From Leguminivora glycinivorella (taxonomy: Eukaryota; Arthropoda; Insecta; Lepidoptera; Tortricidae): a stretch of DNA of 64,000 nucleotides. The notes under the pieces were generated by a model. It did no database searches. It saw nothing but the letters and a program-made list of their open reading frames with translations, and was not told the DNA's origin. The translations under genes and the position numbers were made by a program. Location: NCBI RefSeq assembly GCF_023078275.1, contig NC_062985.1, positions 558,001-622,000 on the forward strand. Direction: 5' to 3'. Every line of letters begins with the position of its first letter. The first letter of the stretch is position 1. Shown in pieces: positions 1 to 10,600 of the stretch.

Positions 1-15
1 TCAGAACATTTATAC

Positions 16-320
16 AAGAGTAATTCACATTTATTTCGTTTACTTATTTATATCAATCATTGATATAAATATTATTATTATTAGCCCACATTGTCCCACT
101 GCTGGGCAAAGGCCTCCCTCTTACTCTTCCACGTATCCCTATCCTCGGAAGTCTCCCGCTCTCCCTTTGACGTGGTCTACCCCTTGGCCTTGTAATTTGT
201 GGCAACCAACGGGTGGCTGTTTTTGCCCACAGGTCATCCGGCATCCGGCAAACGTGTCCTGCCCAATTCCATTTGAGCTTAAATATAAATAAGTAAACGA
301 AATAAATGTGAATTACTCTT
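16..320 (-). mobile_element. LINE C-terminal remnant between 38-bp inverted repeats
   Basis: The minus strand reads WNWAGHVCRMPDDLWAKTAT and then RPRGRPRQR, the end typical of insect non-LTR reverse transcriptase proteins (WAGHVARM...GRP..RW). It is a degenerate fragment. It is bracketed by a perfect 38-bp inverted repeat at 16-53 and 283-320. Confidence 0.75.
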
Positions 321-420
321 ACAAACGATCTAACAACTAGATTTTCGAATCCGCAGAACACTTTGTACGCAAGCTCCAGGCTCCAGCCAACTCACAAAAG
401 AAAAAAACAAATGATCACTC

Positions 421-660
421 GACCTATTGTGTTTCGACCAATTTTGCGTCGGCCAATTTTTACAATTACTAAATGATTGTTCGTCGAAAAGTAAATCGGC
501 GTATTAAATTTCTGCCTACCGATTCCGTTTACGAACGAATATTATGCGACATGAGAATCTTCCAATCGTTATTCGGCCAAAACAGACGTCGGCGAATCGT
601 TGTCGGTGTACCGAAAATCGGCGTATTTTATTTCGGAATATCAATCGGGCACCCATTGAA
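421..660. repeat. Short-phrase repeat tract (tcggc / tcggccaa)
   Basis: The words tcggc, cggccaa, tcggcg and tcggcgta recur every 15-30 bases in varied contexts, giving an ordered but non-tandem texture. Both reading frames across it are open for about 100 codons, but they look like no protein I know. A similar texture is seen at 59800-60420. Confidence 0.4.
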
Positions 661-892
661 TTACATACACAAGAGAATCTCACGGCTCAGCCACGACATT
701 GGTCTAAGCGCGACGGCAGTGAGCGGCGGCCATACATTGGAGCGAGACACAGCGACGGGACTTTTCATTCGCACCTATGGCTGCCGTTATGGCTGCGTGG
801 CTGGGCCGTTATGCGACTTCAGATACATTTCTGACTGTTCGTTACATAGCACACCGGATCACCCATTAAATAAGTACCACAATTTAATGTTC

Positions 893-1524
893 TGAAGGTG
901 GTTTTCCACCGGCAGGGCGTGAATGGGCAGAGCGGAGAGGGAATTGAAATTTGTATGGCAAATTTTCAATTCTCGCCCAGCGCATCTTCGGTGGAAACAG
1001 TAAAGATTGACTGGGATGTGCGGGACTTTAATTGAGATATTTATTCGTGTAAAAATGAACTGTATTGCTACCGATTTAAAGTATAAATTAACTCTGATGG
1101 TAGTTATCCACCGGCAGGGCGAGACGAAAAGTGGCTCAGCGTGGAGAGGAGTGGATTGACGTGGATGTGCGGGACGTGAATTGAAATATTTGTTAGTGTA
1201 AAAATTAACCGTATCGCTTCCTACTTAGAGTATAAATTAACTCGAAGGTGGTATTCTACCGGCAGGGCGCGACGAGACATCGCGAGGCGCGGATTGAAGA
1301 GGATGTGCGAGACTTCAATTGAGATATTTGTTACTGTAAAAATGTACCGTATTGCTTTCTACATAGAGTATCGTATGAAACCTACAATCTGCGGCAGGCA
1401 CGCGCGGGCTCGCGCAGGCCCGCGATGGCTATTAATGGCAATTTTTAGTGGAAAAGGGTCCGGGCGATTTCAATTCCCTCTCCGCTCTGCCCATTCACGC
1501 TCTGCCGGTGGAAAACCACCTTCA
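893..1524. mobile_element. Foldback element with internal direct repeats, in Vps34 3' UTR
   Basis: The ends are inverted copies of about 58 bp (TGAAGGTGGTTTTCCACCGG at both). The core motif ggtggt..tccaccggcagggcg recurs in direct orientation at about 897, 1094 and 1246, each followed by a similar segment ending gatgtgcgggac...attgaaatatttgtta, so the interior is a roughly 150-bp tandem array. It starts 31 nt past the Vps34 stop. Confidence 0.7.
1040..1045 (-). terminator. Candidate Vps34 polyadenylation signal AATAAA
   Basis: This is the first AATAAA on the minus strand after the Vps34 stop, about 510 nt downstream. It lies inside a foldback repeat (893-1524), so the repeat may supply the 3' end of the mRNA. 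An ATTAAA lies just beyond at 1027-1032. Inferred from sequence only. Confidence 0.4.
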
Positions 1525-1555
1525 TACCATATAAATAGGCACTATTGTACTGTGT

Positions 1556-1679
1556 CTATTTCCGCCAGTATTGCGCGAATTTGTGGAACTGTTCGACTAG
1601 GACGGCCATCACAGCTGTTACCGACATGTCCAGAAGGTTCTGCAGGTAGTGTACCGCTTCCTCGTCACCCAGGTCCAGT
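1556..1679 (-). CDS. Vps34: Vps34 exon 18 (stop codon)
   Basis: Final 41 codons including TAG: LDLGDEEAVHYLQNLLDM to VEQFHKFAQYWRK. This C-terminal amphipathic helix is needed for catalysis on membranes in the family. The acceptor is TTTCTTTCCAG|A. Confidence 0.96.
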
Positions 1680-4600
1680 CTGGAAAGAAAAATGCATTTG
1701 TTTTTTAGGTTCCCCCCACATCTAGCGTCTCGCGAGCGTCGCGTCGGGCCAACTGTATGGAAAAAGACGCTGCGTCGACGAGACGTCGACGCAGCGTCAG
1801 GCTTTGCCCATACAGTTGGCCCGACGCGACGCTCGCGAGACGCTAGATGTGGGGGGACCCTTAACACTTATGGAGGATAAGAATGAGTAATTTGTCCCCT
1901 AAATATAAAATAATTAAGTAGAACTATTGATGTTATATTCACCAAAATAATATACATTGAAAAAGTTGTAAAATTTATCGTTATTACTAGTAATGTAAGA
2001 TGTTTGTAAAGAATGTTTTGCTACACCCTTTCCAGGGTCCATTGTGTATATGCCCATGTAACATATTATATTGGAATGCAAATAAAGATCTATCTATCTA
2101 TCACATTCACTACTAGACAAAAAACCGGCCAAGAGCGTGTCGGGCCACGCTCAGTGTAGGGTTCCGTAGTTTTTCGTATTTTTCTCAAAAACTACTGAAC
2201 CTATCAAGTTCAAAACAATTTTCCTAGAAAGTCTTTATAATAAAGTTCTACTTTTGTGATTTTTTTCATATTTTTTCACAGATCAATACAACAAGATGGC
2301 CCTTACAGGGCGACTCGCGGTCACCAAGCATACGACAAATCAGGTTTATAAAAGTTTGAACGCGTGCGACGCCGATCAGTAGCGCCCAAGTATACGACCC
2401 GCTAACAGTGTCCGTGTCCGCTCGGGAAAAAATCTTAAATAATCAATTTTGGTTGCAAACAATGGTCTCTTACAGCATAAAGTGGTGTGGCAAGTCTTCT
2501 AACACTTCTACATGTAAAAAAGATGGAACAACATTCCACAGTTAAGTCAAATTAATTATTTTGTTGAATATTGTTTATTGTCCGCGGAGTTCATTTATAC
2601 TGGTCAATATGGTTGTGCTGAGCGGCGCCGAGGCGCGTCCATCCCTCTTTACCGAGTTAACAATGTGATATGCTATCCCTTTCACGTAAACGACTAGGCA
2701 TGGGGCCATGTTAGTTTATGTCTGTTGCGGGAACTTCGTACTGCCGTTCGTACCATGTGCTACCATTTTATGAAATATAAAAGAAAGCAGATTTGTAATA
2801 GTGAATAATTATCTAGAATCTGTAGAGTCTGTAGTGGTATTTAGTTCATTGATTAGTTTAGAATATTTAGTTGGTTATTTAACTTAGTAAACGTAAGTAA
2901 AAATGCACAGTTTAGTTATTAGTTACTAGAATGATTTTTATTGAGATGCTATCACAATTATCATCCTCCTTGCGTTATCCCGGCATCGGCATTCGCCACG
3001 GCTCATGGGAGCCTGGGGTCCGCTTTGGAAACTACTACCAAAATTTGGCGTAGGCACTAGTTTTATGAAAGCGACTGCCATCTGACCTTCCAACCCGAAG
3101 GGTAACTAGGCCTTATTATAATTTAATTATAATATTATAATTTGTTGCAAAACAAATTCACCACAGTACTGGTACCGGTACCATTGTCTATAATAGACAT
3201 GTCCCATTCCCATCCCTACTGCTAATCATAAAGGCGCGCCATTATTTGAAACGACCAATGGCAGCACCGTGCGCGCCCGCCTCACCCCGCAAGGATTGGT
3301 GATTTGCGTCTCGAACAATATCGCTTGCATTTGGCTTCTAGTGGGGTGTTCTGTGTATTTTTTAAACATATGGTTCAAAAGTTAGAGGGGGGGGGGGACG
3401 CACTTTTTTTTCCTTTAAGAGCGATTATTTCCGAATATTAATATTATCAAAAAACGATATTAGTAAACCCTTATTCATTTTTAAATACCTATCCAACAAT
3501 ATATCACACGTTGGGGTTGGAATGAAAAAAAAATATCAGCCCCCACTTTACATGTAGGGGGGGTATCCTAATAAAACATTTTTTTCCATTTTTTATTTTT
3601 GCACACACACAAATTTCAGCTTTCTAGTGCTTACGGTTACTGAGATTATCCGCGGACGGACGGACGGACAGACAGACATGGAGAAACTATAAGGGTTCCT
3701 AGTTGACTACGGAACCCTAAAAATGGCGCACTAGGTCAGAAACCGGTCGTAATTTATTTATTATATAACCGCCCGCTTGTATATAAGTGCCCCCCAGGCG
3801 GGTTCTTGGGGCCCGTTTCTCTAAAGGTACAGGCCTTGTATTACAAGTGCGTGAACTGTCAAATCGTATGGGTTGTCATGGAAACACACTTGTAATACAA
3901 GGCTTGTACCTTTCGAGAAACGGGCCACTGGTTGCGAACGTGTGCGTACTCACCGCAGTTTGTCCTGGACCTTCTTTACAGCCTTGTCGGGCTCCAGGGC
4001 TATATCAGGCACGGACGCGTCCACCATCAGAGAGAAGAGGTTCAGCATCAGGTTAGCATGTCTGAAAAAATATGAAAACTTATTAGATTGTTTTGTCGAC
4101 TAAAGCAATACAGGATAAGGGCATTTTCAGAATTTGAGACCCCATTAGCGTAAGTTGTTAACAAAAATTAAGAGGGGGTCGTACGAAATCCTCGAAAAGT
4201 GCATTCGGCGTTTAACAAATGCTGCTCACATTTCTAAATTAAATGAAATAAAATAAATAGAGTTATTATCTTAAAGAGTGTGTCTACAACTTTTGACTAT
4301 TCAGAATCTCTAATTATTAAAGGTATAATAAATAAACACACGCAAAGTTGACCTAAAATGAGAAAAACGTATGTCGCCGTTTAGTAAACTTTGTTAAAAA
4401 AATTCAATACTTTAGTTATAACATTAAGTGATTCTAAAAGCCAGATAAATGGACTAGAAGTTTTGAGGTTTTTTATATTTTTCCTCTCAAAGGCAACAAA
4501 GAAATTTTACCTTAAATTTAAACTATCGTAAAATTTCCATACATTCGCCATTGCTGTCAGAATTCTCCTTTCGATTAGAAGCCGTGAGCGGCTCATCGGA

Positions 4601-7600
4601 GGCAGACGTGTCGCCGGTCGCTCCGCGTTGACAATTAAATTTGACAAATATTTTGACAGAAAATGGTGTACGTACACGAAAAACCATACCAGTGTAAAAC
4701 TGTGCTCAAAATAAATAGGGTAAATCAAATATGTCAGGTGGAGATCCAATCTCATTTAAAATTTAAAGGTGCATGGCTTGTGCATAAAAAATAAATAAAA
4801 ATATATCACATTATTAAAGAAAATAACGAACACAACCGAATGAGTATAAATGATTTCATTCTAGTTCGGTTAAATTGAAAAAAGTTTCATGTTTTGTTTT
4901 ACTCATTGGAATACATTTTCATTACGCTGGTATTAACAGTACGTCATTTTAAAAATATATATGACAGTACCTACGTCAAATTTTGTCAACCAAACTTCAC
5001 AGGTTGTATGTAAACAATTACAATTTAATTTATTCATACATATTCAGATACGTATTAATCGATTCTTACTTAGAATAGAAAAAAGGGAATGCGAGCGGGT
5101 ATAGGTATAGTGCTTCTGGTTCAAATTTAATTGTGTATATAAAAAAATTACTCAATTTCATTAAAGATTTACTTTATGCATACCGCGAACACGTAACCGT
5201 AAGTTGAAAACAATAATAATTATAAATCACCTAAATACATCGTTGTTTACAAAGCGCTTGTTTTGAATGGCACTTCTCCACTCAACTAGACCAAATATTC
5301 ATGGAACACCAGCTGGTGACCAGCATAAATGACTATGAACAGCCGTGCAAAAATATCTGATTTTCTATAGGGGGCCATAAGTATATGACGACATGTTCCC
5401 GGCAAAAATTTGTGATGCTCCGTGACCGGCAAAAACATCGTCTCTCTTTCTAGCGTCTCGCGAGCGTATAGCGTCGGGCCAACTGTATGGAAAAAGACGC
5501 CGCGTCAGCGCGGCCATACAGTTGGCCCGACGCTACGATCGCAAGACGGTAGATGTGGGAGGGTCCTTATCCGCATACATATCTGATCGGGTCGCTTAAA
5601 AATATTTGATTCTTTATAAAAACCTAAATTACACTCTCACCCGCATAAATATCTATCCATTGTTAAAGCAAATATGTATCTTACGGGCTAGAAATCATTA
5701 ATATGTAATTAAAGTGCAATAATAAACCCTACCTGGTTGCCTTACAGCCGTAAATTGTATGATGTTCACAAAAACGGTATAGACTTGTGTCATTGGATAT
5801 GTCTGTCTCATCTGTTCTTAAATTATGACAAGTAAACTTATTGCAAATCTAGTATCAGAGGCCTTTATAGGTACAAGCTTTTATTCAACTTGCCTTGTTA
5901 GTTATGTTAGTTTGAGTCAAAACGTAGAAGCTAAATTTGACCCACTTTCCGGTTTCCAATTGAGCTGAAATTTTGCACACATATGTAAATCAAGTGACAA
6001 TGCAATATTATGGTATCATGGAGCTAATCTGATGATGGAGCAGAAAGGTGATCATAGGAACTCTGTTATGAAACGTCGTATCCCCATTGAGTCAGGGGTT
6101 TTTATAAATGTCTCGGAGAGCAATAAATATTTTTTTTGCAAAAAAAAAACATTATAAATTGGGAGGTGTAATTTTTTATTATCTCTTACATAGCATTAAG
6201 AAGAAAAACCGACCAAGAGCGCATCAGTGTAGGGTTCCGTAGTTTCCGACATTTTATATAATGACAATTTAATAAATACCGTAATTTGGGGTGAAAAGGG
6301 TTCCGGGGGTATATAATGTTATTATATTTCTTGACATATTCCTTCTATTTTCCGCAATCAAAGTAGGAAAATAATATATTATGTTTTTTTATTATTATTA
6401 TTATTGGTATTTAGGACAACAGCCGTAAATATTCAACTTACATAGGTATTTTTACATAGTCTTAGGCCAATAACAGTTATCTGTTGAGTGAAAAGTATTA
6501 TACACAATATGTTACTAAAAAAATGTGTGAATATTTAAAATTACAGTGAAAATGTGTAAGCCACACATTTTTATTTACAGTTTCATGTCTGTCAAAGTTG
6601 ACGTTCAAATTTATTGGATTTTTACTCATTTTAATCGTTCATTATCCTTTTGAATGTGTATACACTTCTAAAGTTTATGTATAACAGAAAATCATAAGAC
6701 ATATTTTCATTTTTATAATGGTTTTCATGAAGAAAGCGATGCAACTGTGTTGGGGAATTTTTACGGGATGAATAAATATCCGCGGCCTGAGGGGTGAATG
6801 GGATCAGGAATGGGGGAATCGGGTCGCAAAGGGGGTGAATAGGTTTACGAAGGGGCTGATTAGGGTCGGAAGAGGGGTGAATTGGGATGTGTGGTCAATG
6901 CTTGTCACATTGTATAAAATATATATAACTTATCTAAAGTGGTATTTTTATGAATGACCTCTCTGTATATGGACGCAATTTATACGTCAATGTATTGCTT
7001 CGTAGTTAGACTAGATACAAGAAATTAACACTTAGAAATGTTAATCACACTTCTGTCTACCTCCACGTTTCTACTTAAGTCCGCAAAAATCACCCATGGT
7101 TGCTATAATATAGACGGATTACTTTAAAATAAAAATCATAAGTATAAAACTATACAACTAGGGAAGAAATAAAATTATTTTATTGAATCATTTTTGATTT
7201 GTTCTATTTCAAGTTTATATAAATAATAAATTTTCAATTCGCTCAAAGGTTGGAAGAGATCCCTTATAGGGATAAGTTCGCCTTTGTACTTCATAACTTT
7301 ACTGTATTTTTATGTCCTAACTTGTCTTATGTACAATAAAGTGTTCACATACATACATACATATATTGAAATAGATATCATACACGAAAGAAAAAACGAC
7401 AAGGCCCACGATGGCTGAGCCGGGAATCGAACCCGGGTCTTCAGCTTACGCAGCTAACGTTATTACCACTAGGCCACCAGGCCAGGTTGTAGGGGATGAA
7501 AATCCGAAGAGGGGTGGGGCGTGCGCAAGAGCGTAGTGAAAGGCGGCGTGTAGCAGACTTAGGCTTTTATTTCCAGTCGGCACTATGCTAAGTACAATAA

Positions 7601-10600
7601 ACTAGGTATCAAAGGCCGTACAGCGTCCTTGAGGACAACAGTCGAGCGCTAAGGGAGCGTACGATAGATTTAGCCAAATGGTCCACCAAAGTCCCGATAC
7701 GGTACATAGGGTGTGCACGAATTGACTCCTAACTAATTCTCAAATTAAACATTGTTCAGTGGATGAGGTCGTTATCCCAGGAAAAAACTTAATAGCGACA
7801 ACTAACTTTGAAATGCGCCACAGCACAGCGACATCTATTGAGCTTTGTGTGTAACAGACAAGTTGATCTTAGTACCAACATTGGTGTTTGTTTTTTACAT
7901 GTTTGACTACTTATTTACAATCTTTACATTTAGTAGTTACTTCAGTAAAATATACAAGTTACGGGAACAGTGTTCCATGATTTAAATATTTAAACATCGA
8001 AGTTCAATATCACAATATTGATACCCGTGGCGCCATCTGTTGACGGACGGCCAAACTAACAATTTGACGAATTTTATCTAAGAGTTACGTATTGACTTGA
8101 TTACTATAAAATTCTAGGCACCCGTTAACACATGTTGCACTAGGTTTTAGAATTTTAAGCCTACGGGAACACTTAAATATTTGCTAAGTTCACTCGGAAA
8201 ACCAGTACCGGTGGCGCCATCTAGTAGCGGCCGGTTAAACTAAGCTTGTTTGCACTGATTTTACACTTAGTTTTACTTTTGGTAAACGTTCGCGTTACAA
8301 GGTTAAAAAAACCGGCCAAATGAGAATCTATTTTCGCACAATTGTTAAACTAAATTATTTTTACTAGCTACCTCCAAAATACCAAATAAAATTGGGCTAC
8401 ATAGTACATCGCTTTCTGAAGATTTTGTGTTCATGGGGTCGGAACGGGTATACCTAACGTAATTTATGGTGAATAGGGCCAAAACCGACTTTTGAACGTC
8501 GATAGCAGTTTTTTTTATATTGTGCCATGCTAATTTTTTACACAAAAAATCTTCCGGCAGTGTGAACTTCGGTTTGTCTTTGAAAATATGTCGTTTTATT
8601 TAGTAATTTTCGCTCACCCTAACGTTGGAGTGAATAGGGTCGGGAAGGGGGTGAATAGAGAAAAGGGTTGACTCTTTCGGATTGCGAACAAAATATGACC
8701 TGTTACGAGCGTATTATATTTATTTTACCAAAAAATAAGGATTTAATATGTTATGAGTGGTCGGTAATGAAATCTACACATATTATGATAACCCTTAACC
8801 AACCTTTATAGTTAGATGGTGCTCTGACGCGGTGAATAAGTAAGTATGGTTGTGGGTAGTGCGGATAACGTGTCAAAATATAAGCATAGTTTGTTGCTAT
8901 TTTTCATGTTTAAATAAACTTCTAAACTAACGTAGTGGGCCGTTAGGCTTAGAATAAATTTAAAAGTGGAAAATGTCTGCCTTGGGTGAGACTTGAACTC
9001 ACGGCCTCTGGATCGATACTCCAGCGCTCTGCCAACTGAGCCACCAAGACTTTAACCAAGCCAGCGAAATTTTCCACTACTAAGGTCAATGGGACCCGTA
9101 GCGACATCTACCGTAAGAGTGTTAAACTTCTTAAACGGCAACCGGAGTTCCAAGTCATATTGGAAATTCACCAGTTACGATGCGCTAACCATGCTAAATT
9201 TTAACTTCTGATTAGCAGAAACGTCTGCAATCGATGCCGTTAGGCTTAGAATAAATTTAAAAGTGGAAAATGTCTGCCTTGGGTGAGACTTGAACTCACG
9301 GCCTCTGGATCGATACTCCAGCGCTCTGCCAACTGAGCCACCAAGACTTCAACCAAGCCAGCGAAATTTTCCACTACTAAGGTCAATGGGACCCGTAGCG
9401 ACATCTACCGTAAGAGTGTTAAACTTCTTAAACGGCAACCGGAGTTCCAAGTCATATTGGAAATTCACCAGTTACGATGCGCTAACCATGCTAAATTTTA
9501 ACTTCTGATTAGCAGAAACGTCTGCAATCGATGCCGTTAGGCTTAGAATAAATTTAAAAGTGGAAAATGTCTGCCTTGGGTGAGACTTGAACTCACGGCC
9601 TCTGGATCGATACTCCAGCGCTCTGCCAACTGAGCCGTGAGTTCAAGTCTCACCCAAGGCAGACATTTTCCACTTTTAAATTTATTCTAAGCCTAACGGC
9701 ATCGATTGCAGACGTTTCTGCTAATCAGAAGTTAAAATTTAGCATGGTTAGCGCATCGTAACTGGTGAATTTCCAATATGACTTGGAACTCCGGTTGCCG
9801 TTTAAGAAGTTTAACACTCTTACGGTAGATGTCGCTACGGGTCCCATTGACCTTAGTAGTGGAAAATTTCGCTGGCTTGGTTGAAGTCTTGGTGGCTCAG
9901 TTGGCAGAGCGCTGGAGTATCGATCCAGAGGCCGTGAGTTCAAGTCTCACCCAAGGCAGACATTTTCCACTTTTAAATTTATTCTAAGCCTAACGTAGTG
10001 GGTATTAAAGTAAAAGGTTCACAGTGAATATTAGGTTGCCAGAAATGTGTTTAGCTATACCATTGTATTGAATTTTGTATCATAAAGTCAAACTAGGTAT
10101 TTACTACTAATGATTCACTCTGTGGGGTGTTTTTGATCACTTGCATGGGGTAACATTGACCATAATGACACATAGTTAATTATTGTCTGATTTTGTCACG
10201 GTACTTGTTGAGGCTGATAATTTGATCGCTTCTTGTGATAAATATTGAAATAATTGCAAATAAAGTTGGTTTTTCGAAGATGTTAATTTTTATTCTTGAT
10301 CAAAGTAACCCCAAAATAGTGTTAAAGAGTTGTAATATTTGACTGCGAACCATTTTTTTTTTATCTTTTCTTGACATAAAATACTTTTGTAAGGGATTAC
10401 ATTCAATTATCATTTAAAAAAAATATAAAGTGTATCAAAGTAACCCCAATGTCAGTTTATGTTTGATCACATCGCTTTTTTTCTGCGTAGGTACATTATT
10501 TTATTTATTTATTCCTTATTGCACATAAAAAAATAAGTACAAATGGTGGACATAATGCCTTAAGGTATTCTCTACCAGTCAACCACTGGGTTAAAAAGAA

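Larger units (their letters stand above)
8940..9993. mobile_element. Palindromic tRNA-like repeat cluster flanked by 9-bp direct repeats
   Basis: A 297-bp unit begins at 8942 and again at 9239, then a third partial unit from 9536 to 9637. From 9638 the sequence turns round: 9638-9994 is the reverse complement of 9239-9595, about 357 bp per arm, with a loop of about 42 bp. The arms appear identical, and the same 72-codon open frame reads on both strands. The direct repeat cgtagtggg flanks the block at 8931-8939 and 9994-10002. Each unit carries a tRNA-like cloverleaf. The 9-bp flank hints at a Mutator-type insertion (inference). Confidence 0.8.

Noticed and set aside
473..895. 140-codon open frame on the plus strand
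   Set aside because: It runs through the short-phrase repeat tract and a MITE-like stretch; a second long frame overlaps it. No protein similarity recognised, so treated as incidental.
1294..1725. 143-codon plus-strand open frame
   Set aside because: It overlaps Vps34 exon 18 on the opposite strand and a GC-rich foldback end; a shadow of those.
7412..7487. Genuine tRNA gene
   Set aside because: Boxes A and B are good but the stems are imperfect and it is embedded in repeat sequence; more likely a SINE head.
9290..9943. Two identical 72-codon frames on opposite strands
   Set aside because: They are the two arms of the palindromic repeat read in the same internal frame, not genes.
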